Shown here: positions 34,033-42,332 of the stretch, piece after piece
Layout: each line of letters starts with the position of its first letter
Position numbering within the stretch: position 1 is the first letter of the stretch
Source: Erysipelotrichaceae bacterium
Lineage (GTDB): Bacteria; Bacillota_I; Bacilli_A; Erysipelotrichales; Erysipelotrichaceae
DNA: 64,000 nt
Assembly: GCA_017473335.1 (NCBI GenBank)
Contig: JAFULN010000014.1
Coordinates: 57,036-121,035 of the forward strand
Reading direction: 5' to 3'
The notes under the pieces: generated by a model
Databases searched by the model: none
What the model was told of the DNA's origin: nothing
The model's input: only the letters and a program-made list of their open reading frames with translations
Translations under genes and position numbers: made by a program

Positions 34033-35229
34033 TTATTTCTTTCGAAATGCTGAAGGACTCCTTCCCATTTGCTTCTTAAAAAGTCTTGAAAAATAGTTCA
34101 AATCTAAAAATCCAACCGCTTCAGCAACAGCAGTAATCGAAAGCTGCGTATCTCGAAGAAGCTCAGCAGCACGTTTCATTTTTTGATGATTGATATAATA
34201 TGTGATGGTCATCCCTGTTTCCTGTTTAAACTGAGCAGAAATGTAATTTGGATTCATGCTCACATGATTCGCAATCTCTTGAAGAGAATGAGTTTTTGAT
34301 AAATCCATATTGATATAGTTCACTATTTTTCGAATCAGCGACGAATACTGATTTGCTGCATACATTTGTACATAGGAGCAGTAATCACTCATCATCATAT
34401 TCATCATCATATAATATTCATTATCATCCATGACCAGTTCAATCATCTGCGAATACCTGGAGCTGATTTCATCAATATAATAAGGATGAACCCCTGCCTT
34501 TTGAATCGCTTTGCGAAGCAGTGAATTGAAAATAATCAAACTGTTTTTCTGACTTCTTCGAGACAAGGCAAAGCGTTTTGCGACATCCAGCCCTCCCATT
34601 TTTCTCATCATTTCCATTGCTTTGGCAACATTTCCTGCACTTACTGCTTCCAAAGCCTCATTTTCATAATAGTAGCGTTCCTCTAGTCGCTTCATTCTTT
34701 CTTCAACATCTTCTGTTTCTTTCGTAAAAAGACGTTTATTTGGAACAAAATGCAGCGGTGTTTCCTCAACAATATGCTGAATCTTCAGTTTTTCTTTAGA
34801 ATATAAAAGCGCCAGCATAGAAGTAATATTCACATTCATCAGATTCTCACGAATCGTTGGAATCATGATCAGATATTCCTTTAAATGATGATAGACATCT
34901 GCATCCACCAACGATTTTAATTTGCTGTGACTTTCTCGATCTTTCATGATTCGAAAAGGTCCAATGATGACTGCATCTAAATTGTCTGGCATTAAGAAAA
35001 GCACATGAAAAACACCCATATAATCCTGTACAATCACCATGTGATTTAAAGGAAGATGTGTAATAAATTTCATGGCTGTCTTCAAAAAACCATCTTCAGG
35101 ATTGATCATGCTTCGAAGCGTAAAATAATCTTCGCTGTGAAATGAATGATATGGCTTTTTTAACACAGTGATGTTGACATTGTAAGGTGCAAGAAACTGC
35201 TTTAATACATGAAGGAAATCTACTTGCAT
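34033..35229 (-). CDS. AraC-family transcriptional regulator
   Basis: The 398-residue protein carries a C-terminal AraC HTH pair (about residues 300-398: THSLQEIANHVSMNPNYISAQFKQETGMTITYYI, then LSITAVAEAVGFLDLNYFSRLFKKQMGRSPSAFR). The first 290 residues form a large sensor region with no recognised domain. It lies directly upstream of the symporter and GH2 genes on the same strand and probably activates them; the symporter upstream region has a -10 box (TATAAT near 33974) without a clear -35, as expected for an activator-dependent promoter. Confidence 0.9.
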   Translation of the reverse strand: MQVDFLHVLKQFLAPYNVNITVLKKPYHSFHSEDYFTLRSMINPEDGFLKTAMKFITHLPLNHMVIVQDYMGVFHVLFLMPDNLDAVIIGPFRIMKDRESHSKLKSLVDADVYHHLKEYLIMIPTIRENLMNVNITSMLALLYSKEKLKIQHIVEETPLHFVPNKRLFTKETEDVEERMKRLEERYYYENEALEAVSAGNVAKAMEMMRKMGGLDVAKRFALSRRSQKNSLIIFNSLLRKAIQKAGVHPYYIDEISSRYSQMIELVMDDNEYYMMMNMMMSDYCSYVQMYAANQYSSLIRKIVNYINMDLSKTHSLQEIANHVSMNPNYISAQFKQETGMTITYYINHQKMKRAAELLRDTQLSITAVAEAVGFLDLNYFSRLFKKQMGRSPSAFRKK

Positions 35230-35331
35230 GATTCAATCCCCCTTTTTTTATTATAGCTCACATTAGTATGATTCCCTAGCAAAATTAGCACAAAAGCATA
35301 AAAACCAATCTGAAATTTCACACCTGTTTCA

Positions 35332-35360
35332 TTGAACACATATCGAATAAGCGATATAAT
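35332..35360 (+). promoter_or_regulatory. sigma-A promoter of the purine permease gene
   Basis: TTGAAC (35332-35337) and TATAAT (35355-35360) are spaced by 17 bases. Confidence 0.8.
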
Positions 35361-35374
35361 TAGACCATGTTTTT

Positions 35375-35398
35375 TCTGTTGAACCACAATTTAACAGA
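35375..35398 (+). promoter_or_regulatory. leader hairpin upstream of the purine permease
   Basis: TCTGTTGAA (35375-35383) pairs with TTTAACAGA (35390-35398) around CCACAA, with one G-T pair. It lies between the promoter and the ribosome site and has no T-run, so a role in mRNA stability or translation is possible. It lacks the purine riboswitch core. Confidence 0.45.
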
Positions 35399-35422
35399 GA
35401 ACATAAGGGGGAAAAGGTATAT

Positions 35423-36748
35423 ATGTTAGAAAAGATTTTTTCACTTACCAAAAAACACACCAACGTCAAAACTGAAATCATTGCAGGTTTGACCACTTTC
35501 CTTGCCATGGCATACATTCTGGCGGTTAACCCAGGTATGCTGGCTGTCACAGGCATGCCTCAAGAGGCTGTCTTCTTCGCAACTGCAGTTTCTGCAGGTC
35601 TTGCTTCCATTTTGATGGGTGTTCTTGCGAACTATCCAGTTTCTTTGGCTCCAGGTATGGGTGTTAACGCACTGTTTACTTATACTGTAGTTCTGACTTA
35701 TGGCTACAGCTGGGAAGCTGCTCTGGCAACAGTCTTTGTTTCCGGTCTTTTGTTTGTCGTTATTTCTGTTACAGGTATCCGTAAGATGATCATCAACGCG
35801 ATTCCTAAAAACATGAAGCTTGCTATCGGTGCAGGTATTGGATTCTTCATCGCATTCATTGGATTTATTAACGGGGGAATCGTTGTAGACAATGCAAGTA
35901 CACTGGTATCACTTGGCAATTTCAAAGATCCTGTGGTTCTCTTAGCTATTTTTGGTATCCTGGTTACTATTGTATTAATGGCTAAAAACATTAATGGTTC
36001 TGTTTTCATTGGTATCATCATTACAACAGTTGTGGGTATCATTATGAGAGCTCTTGGCTTAGAAGGCATCAGCGCTCCACTTCCTGCACTGCCTACTGGA
36101 TTTATGTCCGTTAATCTGGACTTCAGCACTGTAGGTGCATTCGCAAGAGGATTTAAAGATATGATAGCACAGCCAACACTGCCTTTGGTTCTATTCAGCT
36201 TCCTGTTTGTTGACTTCTTTGATACAGCTGGAACACTAGTTGCAGTTGGAAACAATATTGGTCTTGTGAACGAAAATGGAGAAATGGAAAATGTTGAAAA
36301 AGCATTGCTGTCTGACTCGATCGGTACTGTTGTCGGTGCTGCATTAGGTACATCAACAGTTACTTCATTTGTTGAGTCTGGTTCAGGTGTTGCTGCTGGT
36401 GGACGTACTGGTTTAACTGCTGTTACAACTGGTGTATGCTTCTTATTGTCTGTATTCTTCTATCCAATTTTGTCTGTCATCACATCTGCTGCTACTGCAC
36501 CAGCATTGATTATTGTTGGTGTTTTGATGGCTCAGCAGCTGAAAGAAATTGACTGGCCTGACTTCACTACTGCAGTTCCTGCATTTTTAACAGTAATTAT
36601 TATGATTCTTGGATATTCTATTTCTGATGGTATCGCATTTGGTTTCATCGCATATACAGTATCTAAACTGGCTGCAGGCAGACATAAAGAAATTCAGCCT
36701 ATCGTTTATGTGCTTGATTTCATTTTCGTTGCCTATTTCTTATTATAA
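35423..36748 (+). CDS. NCS2-family AzgA-type hypoxanthine/guanine/adenine permease
   Basis: The 441-residue protein starts with TNVKTEIIAGLTTFLAMAYILAVNP, the AzgA/PbuG signature, followed by LAPGMGVNALFTYTV, FLFVDFFDTAGTLVAVGN and ALGTSTVTSFVESGSGVAAGGRTGLTA, which hold the substrate-site residues of the family. About 13-14 membrane segments are predicted. It imports purine bases by proton symport. The ribosome site AAGGGGGAAAAGG is strong. Single gene with its own promoter and terminator. Specificity between guanine/hypoxanthine and adenine is not resolved. Confidence 0.93.
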   Translation: MLEKIFSLTKKHTNVKTEIIAGLTTFLAMAYILAVNPGMLAVTGMPQEAVFFATAVSAGLASILMGVLANYPVSLAPGMGVNALFTYTVVLTYGYSWEAALATVFVSGLLFVVISVTGIRKMIINAIPKNMKLAIGAGIGFFIAFIGFINGGIVVDNASTLVSLGNFKDPVVLLAIFGILVTIVLMAKNINGSVFIGIIITTVVGIIMRALGLEGISAPLPALPTGFMSVNLDFSTVGAFARGFKDMIAQPTLPLVLFSFLFVDFFDTAGTLVAVGNNIGLVNENGEMENVEKALLSDSIGTVVGAALGTSTVTSFVESGSGVAAGGRTGLTAVTTGVCFLLSVFFYPILSVITSAATAPALIIVGVLMAQQLKEIDWPDFTTAVPAFLTVIIMILGYSISDGIAFGFIAYTVSKLAAGRHKEIQPIVYVLDFIFVAYFLL

Positions 36749-36752
36749 TTTT

Positions 36753-36775
36753 AAGGAGACTGATGTCTCCTTTTA
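36753..36775 (+). terminator. intrinsic terminator after purine permease
   Basis: AAGGAGAC (36753-36760) pairs with GTCTCCTT (36765-36772) around TGAT and is followed by TT. Confidence 0.85.
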
Positions 36776-36807
36776 ACTTTTACCAGATTAATCTTCCATC
36801 CTTTTTA

Positions 36808-36835
36808 TTGAACACCTTTAAAAACCATATATAAT
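36808..36835 (+). promoter_or_regulatory. sigma-A promoter of the aldo/keto reductase gene
   Basis: TTGAAC (36808-36813) and TATAAT (36830-36835) are spaced by 16 bases, 22 bases before the ATG. Confidence 0.75.
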
Positions 36836-36857
36836 AAGGATAGAATAGGAGACTTTT

Positions 36858-37826
36858 ATGAGATATAAACACTTTAAAAATGCTAATGTTGATGTATCTG
36901 AACTCGCTGTAGGTACATGGGGACTTGATTCAAACCGCTGGAGCAATGGTTCAAGTCGTGAAGAAGCCATCGCCGCAATCCGTTCTATGGTGGATCATGG
37001 TGTTAACCTGATTGATACTGCCGCAAACTATGGAAATGGTGCTGCTGAACAAATTGTTGGTGAAGCCATCAAGACAATGGATCGTTCTAAGATTCTGATT
37101 TCCACTAAATTTGGAGTACCTAATGACTTCTATAAACGTGAAACTAGAGGCGTTTATCGTGATGCTAAATTTGGATCTGTGTTAAGAGAACTGGCAAGTT
37201 CACTGCGTAATCTTCAGACAGATTATGTAGACTTCTACTTCCTGCATTGGCCTGATCCATCAACTCCAATCGCTGAAACAATGTGTGCGCTCAATTTCGC
37301 TAAAGAACAGGGTGCTATCCGTTATATTGGTCTTTCTAACGCAGATATTCCTCTGATTGAAGAAGCAATGAAGTATGGCAAAGTTGATGTTGTACAGCCT
37401 CCATTCTCTATGCTGGACCAGCGCTATAAAGAAATGATGGAATGGTGTACAGCACATGGTATTGATACTATGACTTATGGTTCTATCGGTGGCGGTATCC
37501 TTTCTGGACGTTATCGTGAAATTCCTAACTGGGAACCAAATGATGTACGCTATACATTCTACAAAGGATTCTCTGAACCTACTTTCTCTAAAGTGATGGA
37601 ACTGATGAAAACACTGGATGAGATTGCTGAAGCTCACAATGCCCCTGTATCTCAGGTTGCAATCAACTGGACATGTCAGAAAGACTATGTCAGCACATCC
37701 CTAGTTGGTGTGACTAGCACTCGCCATGTCAAAGAAAACACTGACACATTCAACTGGATGCTGACAAACGAAGAAATGGCACGCATCGATAGCGAACTAG
37801 AACGTTTGGGACTAGATAAACTTTAA
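36858..37826 (+). CDS. aldo/keto reductase
   Basis: The 322-residue TIM-barrel oxidoreductase has the catalytic residues of the family: Asp and Tyr in GVNLIDTAANYGNGAAEQIVG, Lys in KILISTKFG, and His in DFYFLHWPDPSTP. The C-terminal NADPH-binding motif (STSLVGVTSTRHVKEN) is present. Its substrate is not known; the closest well-known types act on small aldehydes or keto sugars. Single gene with its own promoter and terminator. Confidence 0.93.
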   Translation: MRYKHFKNANVDVSELAVGTWGLDSNRWSNGSSREEAIAAIRSMVDHGVNLIDTAANYGNGAAEQIVGEAIKTMDRSKILISTKFGVPNDFYKRETRGVYRDAKFGSVLRELASSLRNLQTDYVDFYFLHWPDPSTPIAETMCALNFAKEQGAIRYIGLSNADIPLIEEAMKYGKVDVVQPPFSMLDQRYKEMMEWCTAHGIDTMTYGSIGGGILSGRYREIPNWEPNDVRYTFYKGFSEPTFSKVMELMKTLDEIAEAHNAPVSQVAINWTCQKDYVSTSLVGVTSTRHVKENTDTFNWMLTNEEMARIDSELERLGLDKL

Positions 37827-37831
37827 GAAAC

Positions 37832-37856
37832 AAGCTGGATAACCTCCAGCTTTTCT
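37832..37856 (+). terminator. intrinsic terminator after aldo/keto reductase
   Basis: AAGCTGG (37832-37838) pairs with CCAGCTT (37846-37852), then TTCTT. Confidence 0.8.
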
Positions 37857-37909
37857 TATCCATGTACTATCTAAAATGATATAATATTTCATAATAAAGA
37901 GGTTCCATT

Positions 37910-38809
37910 ATGAATGAAAAAGAAATTGCACAACAAATGCTGAACATATACAGAGGCATACTTTTCCACAATCAGGAGTTTGAAAGTGGAAACACGCAAG
38001 AGTTCCTCTATGAGTTTGATTGTCCTGAGTTTGAAGAACTGCGTAACAAATATGACTTGCTGAATATTGCAGGAAACGGAAGCGATTTTATCAGGGCAAA
38101 GCGACTGCTTCATGATTTAGCCCCTAGATTGACACATTCGTCATGGTATGACAACCATATTGAATGCAATGCATTACGACTATTAGAATATAGTCTAGAT
38201 AACCCTGAACAAGGCATCAACTGCCTAAACAAGTCCAAGATACTGGCAGAATGCGCTCTTGCAATCGGAATCTACGCACGACGTGTTCGTATCCTTCCAT
38301 ATTCTCCCTATGACTTTGATAATCATGTAGTGACAGAAATCTATGACAGGGAACTAAATAAATGGATCATGCTTGATGTCACAACGGATGGATACTTTAT
38401 AGATGAAACGAAAACGCCGTTATCACTTCTTGAAATACGAAACAAGTTCGCCAATGCAGAATTTATTACATTTGTACATTCCACAGATACTTTGAATGAT
38501 TTACAAGAACTACGCAATCAGTACCTTGATACAAATATGTATATCTGCAAAAATCTGTTTTATTTCCAAGCTGAACAGTACAACACTTTTGGTGAAAAAA
38601 ACAGTTTTTTGCAGTTTGTGCCACCTCATTTCTCGATTCAAAAGACACTGCAGGCAAACATAAAATATCGCATTGAAAATCTTCCAAAGGATCTTGATTA
38701 TTTGTATCAAGGATTAAAAGATCGTCTTCAAAAACTAAAACAGGACCAAGAACCGCAAAGAACTTGTATACAATCTATGCAGAAAAAACCTGTTTCAACT
38801 TCTGAATAA
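37910..38809 (+). CDS. transglutaminase-like fold protein
   Basis: The 299-residue protein has a central transglutaminase-like core (about residues 105-180): Cys in INCLNKSKILAECALAIGIYARRVRI, where the GIYARRV segment matches the usual GIPAR motif, then His in FDNHVVTEIYD and Asp in WIMLDVTTDGYF. A Cys-His-Asp triad is therefore likely. There is no signal peptide, so a cytoplasmic protease or amidase role is more likely than cross-linking. The C-terminal third is helical and charged. Single gene; a TATAAT box lies about 35 bases upstream. Function is not known. Confidence 0.78.
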   Translation: MNEKEIAQQMLNIYRGILFHNQEFESGNTQEFLYEFDCPEFEELRNKYDLLNIAGNGSDFIRAKRLLHDLAPRLTHSSWYDNHIECNALRLLEYSLDNPEQGINCLNKSKILAECALAIGIYARRVRILPYSPYDFDNHVVTEIYDRELNKWIMLDVTTDGYFIDETKTPLSLLEIRNKFANAEFITFVHSTDTLNDLQELRNQYLDTNMYICKNLFYFQAEQYNTFGEKNSFLQFVPPHFSIQKTLQANIKYRIENLPKDLDYLYQGLKDRLQKLKQDQEPQRTCIQSMQKKPVSTSE

Positions 38810-38814
38810 CAATC

Positions 38815-38860
38815 AAATGCCCTCCTTACCGGTTTATATCCAGTAAAGAGGGCATTTAAT
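38815..38860. terminator. bidirectional terminator
   Basis: AAATGCCCTC (38815-38824) pairs with GAGGGCATTT (38848-38857), and an inner TTAC/GTAA pairing extends the stem. It serves the convergent genes on either side. Confidence 0.85.
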
Positions 38861-38861
38861 T

Positions 38862-39506
38862 TTAATTTACAGATAATCCACAAAGTGTACGAATTGGTTT
38901 TTTAAGATAAATTTCTAAGAATCCAATCATTTTTCCAAGTGTCAGTGCTGCAATCACAGTTGCAATCCCTAATCCTTCAGGCTGACCATAAAGAAAGCCA
39001 ATCAGCACACCTAAGGATGCAATGATAATGTCATGGAATACTTTTACATTCCCAAATTCTTTCTTCAGCTTGCTGGAAAGAACTTGAACAAATCCATCTG
39101 GAGCACTAGGCACAAGATCACAGTTAATCAAAATCACTACACTTAACGCAAGCACCCATAAAGAAACAATCAACAAGATCAGCTGCTGAATCAGTCCTTG
39201 AGGAGTCAGGACTAAAAAGCTCTTAATGAAATCAGTAAAGAATCCCAGAATAAATGCAAAACACAACTGAAGCAGATTCTTCACTCCAAAATTTTTTCTC
39301 AACATGACAAATTCAAGAAACACATAAAACACATAGAGTGTTGTAAATGCATTTCCCAGTGTAATTCCTAAGAAATTTGATAAGTTTGTACAGAAACATG
39401 TCACACACGCCACACCAAGACCAGTGCTTGCAGACATAACAATTCCAAAAGCATTAATAAACAATCCAATGATATAAATCAGTATACGAAAACCTGTATT
39501 TTTCAC
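38862..39506 (-). CDS. YczE/YitT-like membrane protein
   Basis: The protein of about 214 residues has five to six membrane helices and the motifs IGLFINAFGIVMSASTGLG at the start and CDLVPSAPDGFVQVLS in the middle, which match the YczE/YyaS group of YitT-like proteins. GTG at 39506, preceded by GAGG at 8 bases, is the preferred start. The in-frame ATG at 39539 overlaps a TATAAT -10 box (39529-39534), so it cannot be the start of the transcript from that promoter. Function of the family is unknown. Confidence 0.8.
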   Translation of the reverse strand: MKNTGFRILIYIIGLFINAFGIVMSASTGLGVACVTCFCTNLSNFLGITLGNAFTTLYVFYVFLEFVMLRKNFGVKNLLQLCFAFILGFFTDFIKSFLVLTPQGLIQQLILLIVSLWVLALSVVILINCDLVPSAPDGFVQVLSSKLKKEFGNVKVFHDIIIASLGVLIGFLYGQPEGLGIATVIAALTLGKMIGFLEIYLKKPIRTLCGLSVN

Positions 39507-39541
39507 ATCTATCACCTCAACGCTGAACATTATACACATTT

Positions 39542-39552
39542 TTTAGAATTAA
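39542..39552. promoter_or_regulatory. shared box TTTAGAATTAA, copy 1
   Basis: This 11-base sequence lies in the promoter spacer of the YczE-like gene. The same sequence occurs twice, in opposite directions, at the promoter of the antiporter operon (40901-40911 and 40933-40943). Confidence 0.5.
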
Positions 39553-39608
39553 AAATTAAATAATCAGGCACAATTATCCATTATAAAAGGAAAAGATACC
39601 CATTTCCT

Positions 39609-40724
39609 TCATGATTGTAACTGTGTTTTTCCTTTGCAATATACCTGTGTCAGCTGAATATATTCATCACATACTACGATATCTGCATCTTTTCCAGCTT
39701 CTAATGTTCCCTTACGATCATCAAACCCCAGATATCTTGCTGGGTTGATTGTTGCCGCATTGATACAAGTCACAAGCGGAAGATGTGCCTGACGATGCAG
39801 GTTATCCACGCCTTTGTTGACATAGAGTGCAGAGCCAAACAATGTACCATCTTCTAAGCGAAAAGCACCTATTGTGTTGTATTTTGCATAATCAGGATCA
39901 TCTTTCTGTTCAGCAGAATCTGTGACTAGAATCAGTTTATCTTTCCCTTTCATCATGCCAATCAGATGAGCTGTTTCAAAATGCACATGAATCCCATCAC
40001 CAATCACTTCAGCATAAAGCTCATTCAAATTAAGTGCAGCACCAAAGACTCCTGGTTCACGATGGTGAAATGGACGCATACCATTACCACAATGAGTAAT
40101 TCCAGTGGCACCTGCTTCCACTGCACTTACACACTCACTAAACAGAGCATCACTATGTCCAATGGATACACGAATTCCTGCTTCAGATACTTTCTTGGTA
40201 AATTGCATATCTTCATCATGTTCTACAGCACATGTAACCGTTAATATATGATTACCAGATAGTTGATGATACTCCAACAATTCATCTGCATCTGGCTTCA
40301 CGATAAAATCCTTGTCTTGTGCACCTCTGCGTTTCATATCAATGTAGTTCCCTTCTACATTGATTCCCATGATTTCAGCACCTTCACCTTGATGTTCAAT
40401 CAGATTCTTAAGGACTTCCATTGCTTTTCGATTCTCTTCTTTTCCCTGTGTTGATGTCGTTGCCAAAAAAGAAGTTACTCCTTCATAAGGCATATGTTTC
40501 TGCCATTTTCTAAAATCTTCTATCACCGGTTTATTAGAATCCGCTTTATTCCATCCATGTGTATGAATATCGATAAAACCAGGCAATATCCACAGCTCTC
40601 CATAATCTATATCTGTATCCTTTTCATCATATGCATAGATTCCTGTAATCTTGTCCTGAATTACTTCAATCTGAGCTGGTCTTAGTTCTTCATTCAGCCA
40701 GACATTTCTACTTTGAATAATCAT
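39609..40724 (-). CDS. nagA: N-acetylglucosamine-6-phosphate deacetylase
   Basis: The 371-residue amidohydrolase has the metal-binding HTHG (IDIHTHGWN), the conserved acidic metal ligand in NVEGNYID followed by KRRGAQ, the histidines in ISIGHSDA and THCGNGMRPFHHREPG, and the catalytic Asp in LVTDSAEQ. It removes acetate from GlcNAc-6-phosphate to give glucosamine-6-phosphate. Two signature loops differ from the common form: HLFNAM is HCGNGM, and EGPF is EGNY. The substrate may therefore be a variant N-acetyl hexosamine phosphate. GGAGG precedes the ATG. No nagB is in the window. Confidence 0.88.
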   Translation of the reverse strand: MIIQSRNVWLNEELRPAQIEVIQDKITGIYAYDEKDTDIDYGELWILPGFIDIHTHGWNKADSNKPVIEDFRKWQKHMPYEGVTSFLATTSTQGKEENRKAMEVLKNLIEHQGEGAEIMGINVEGNYIDMKRRGAQDKDFIVKPDADELLEYHQLSGNHILTVTCAVEHDEDMQFTKKVSEAGIRVSIGHSDALFSECVSAVEAGATGITHCGNGMRPFHHREPGVFGAALNLNELYAEVIGDGIHVHFETAHLIGMMKGKDKLILVTDSAEQKDDPDYAKYNTIGAFRLEDGTLFGSALYVNKGVDNLHRQAHLPLVTCINAATINPARYLGFDDRKGTLEAGKDADIVVCDEYIQLTQVYCKGKTQLQS

Positions 40725-40900
40725 TTTGTTACCTCCGCTTTTAATGTAACACTGATGATGACTGCCTTCAAGATAGTCATTTGCATCATTGAACCATCTT
40801 GCAGATGTCTCCTAGATGATTGTTATTCACACAGAACTTTTACCTCAAAAAAAGGGTGACGAAAAACAAAGAATTAGTAAATTTATACATCATCTAATTA

Positions 40901-40943
40901 TTTAGAATTAATAATAATTGACTTTATTTTTTTTAATTCTAAA
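40901..40943. promoter_or_regulatory. inverted repeat over the antiporter operon promoter
   Basis: TTTAGAATTAA (40901-40911) and TTAATTCTAAA (40933-40943) are perfect 11-base inverted copies. Between and across them lies a likely promoter, TTGACT with TAAAAT at 16 bases. A regulator bound to both arms would cover it. Confidence 0.6.
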
Positions 40944-40975
40944 ATAATAAGATGTTAAGAAGGGGATGATAAAAT

Positions 40976-41446
40976 ATGTTTTTTATATTCTTTTTTGCAT
41001 GGATTATTTTTAATGGAAAATTCACATTAGAATTAGCACTCTTTGGAGTGTGTTTCTCCATTGTACTGACATGGTTCTCGGTGACTTTTCTTGATTATCC
41101 AATCAGAAATGAATGGAAAATGATTAAAAAAACACCACTATTTCTTCAGCTTTTGGCTGTTCTGGTTCTTGAAATCGCTAAGGCAAATGAACATCTTCTA
41201 TATTGGATTTTTTCTGATAAGTACCGTATGGAGCCAGCAATGGTTGTCTTTACGGTAGATTTGAAGAAAAACTGGACGAAGGCGCTGTTGGCAAACTTCA
41301 TCACATTAACTCCAGGAACAATTACAGAAGCTTTGGAAGATAATGTATTTTCTGTACATTGCTTAGATAGAGATTTGGCCGAAGGAATCGAAGACTGTGC
41401 CTTTGTAAGAATTCTAAAGAAATTGGAGGAAGATGAAAATGAGTGA
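40976..41446 (+). CDS. mrpE: MrpE-like subunit of cation/proton antiporter
   Basis: The 156-residue membrane protein matches MrpE/MbhA in length and in blocks such as FAWIIFNGKFTLELALFGVCFS at the start and LLANFITLTPGTITEALEDN in the second half. It is the first gene of a nine-gene operon; AGAAGGGGATG precedes the ATG. MrpE is structural in the antiporter and has no ion channel of its own. Confidence 0.93.
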   Translation: MFFIFFFAWIIFNGKFTLELALFGVCFSIVLTWFSVTFLDYPIRNEWKMIKKTPLFLQLLAVLVLEIAKANEHLLYWIFSDKYRMEPAMVVFTVDLKKNWTKALLANFITLTPGTITEALEDNVFSVHCLDRDLAEGIEDCAFVRILKKLEEDENE

Positions 41447-41762
41447 ACAAATAAAGCAGACTGCACTTGTCATTGCAATGATTGTCATTGCCGTGATGAT
41501 TCTTTTTAGTTTTATTCGTACTTTGATTGGGCCTCGCATTGCAGACCGCATAGTAGCCATCAACATGATTGGAACACAGGTTATTCTTCTTATCTGCATT
41601 CTCGCTGTATATTTAAAAGAAGATGGTCTTGTGGATATGGCAATTATCTATGCTATGTTTAGCTTTCTTGCCGTAGTGTTTTTCACTCGAATTTACATTG
41701 GAGCCTACAATCAGCGAGTGATTGAAAAGGAAGGAGGAGATTTTCATGATGACTATGATTAA
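41439..41762 (+). CDS. mrpF: MrpF-like subunit of cation/proton antiporter
   Basis: The protein of about 107 residues has three membrane helices and the MrpF motif IRTLIGPRIADRIVAINMIGT with the conserved Asp. It overlaps mrpE; GGAGG at 9 bases favours ATG 41439 over 41433. It ends with a strongly acidic tail (GGDFHDDYD) that overlaps mrpG. Confidence 0.93.
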   Translation: MSEQIKQTALVIAMIVIAVMILFSFIRTLIGPRIADRIVAINMIGTQVILLICILAVYLKEDGLVDMAIIYAMFSFLAVVFFTRIYIGAYNQRVIEKEGGDFHDDYD

Positions 41763-42069
41763 TGTACTTTTAGGAACGCTGTTTCTTTTTGGCGGTTTAT
41801 TTGTTGTTGTGGCCTCTGTCTTTGGTAATTATAAGTTTCGATATGTCCTGAATCGTATGCATTCTTCTGCAATGCAGGATACATTGGGGCTCTTGTTTGT
41901 GCTGATTGGCTTGATTTTTTACTCAGGATTTACTTTTGTTGCATTAAAATTCTTATTTGTTATTGTGTTTTTCTGGATTTCTTCTCCAGCATGTTCACAT
42001 CTTTTGGTTCGCATGGAAGTAACGACCAATGAAAAAATCAAAGATGAAGTTGAGGTGATTATCAAATGA
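41746..42069 (+). CDS. mrpG: MrpG-like subunit of cation/proton antiporter
   Basis: The protein of about 107 residues has three helices and the MrpG motif YKFRYVLNRMHSSAMQDTLG. GGAGG lies 8 bases before the ATG at 41746, so the open frame upstream to 41722 is not used. It overlaps mrpF by 17 bases and the next gene by 4. Confidence 0.92.
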   Translation: MMTMINVLLGTLFLFGGLFVVVASVFGNYKFRYVLNRMHSSAMQDTLGLLFVLIGLIFYSGFTFVALKFLFVIVFFWISSPACSHLLVRMEVTTNEKIKDEVEVIIK

Positions 42070-42332
42070 ATTTATTTGTGATGCTTTTATGCTTGTTTTT
42101 GATTCTTTGCGCAATCAGCGTTGCACTTACAAAAGATATTTTAACTTCCATTATTATTTACATGAGTTTTTCGTTGATTATGTGCGTCATTTGGATTCTT
42201 TTGGAATCTCCGGATTTAGCTATCACAGAAGCTGCAGTAGGTGCTGGAATTACAACATTGCTGTTTTTTGCAACATTCAAGAAAATTCATCTGATTGATG
42301 AAGAGGAGGAAAGAGCGTCTCATGAAGATTAG
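42066..42332 (+). CDS. DUF4040 subunit (MrpA C-terminal / MbhD-like)
   Basis: The 88-residue protein has three helices with the DUF4040 pattern SFSLIMCVIWILLESPDLAITEAAVGAGIT, in which the Asp and Glu are part of the ion path in Mrp and Mbh complexes. In Bacillus Mrp this region is the C-terminal part of MrpA; here, as in archaeal-type Mbh operons, it is a separate subunit. It overlaps both neighbours. Confidence 0.88.
   Translation: MNLFVMLLCLFLILCAISVALTKDILTSIIIYMSFSLIMCVIWILLESPDLAITEAAVGAGITTLLFFATFKKIHLIDEEEERASHED

Noticed and set aside
35332..35423. Standard purine riboswitch upstream of the AzgA-type permease
   Set aside because: The GUUUCUAC joint and paired loops are missing.
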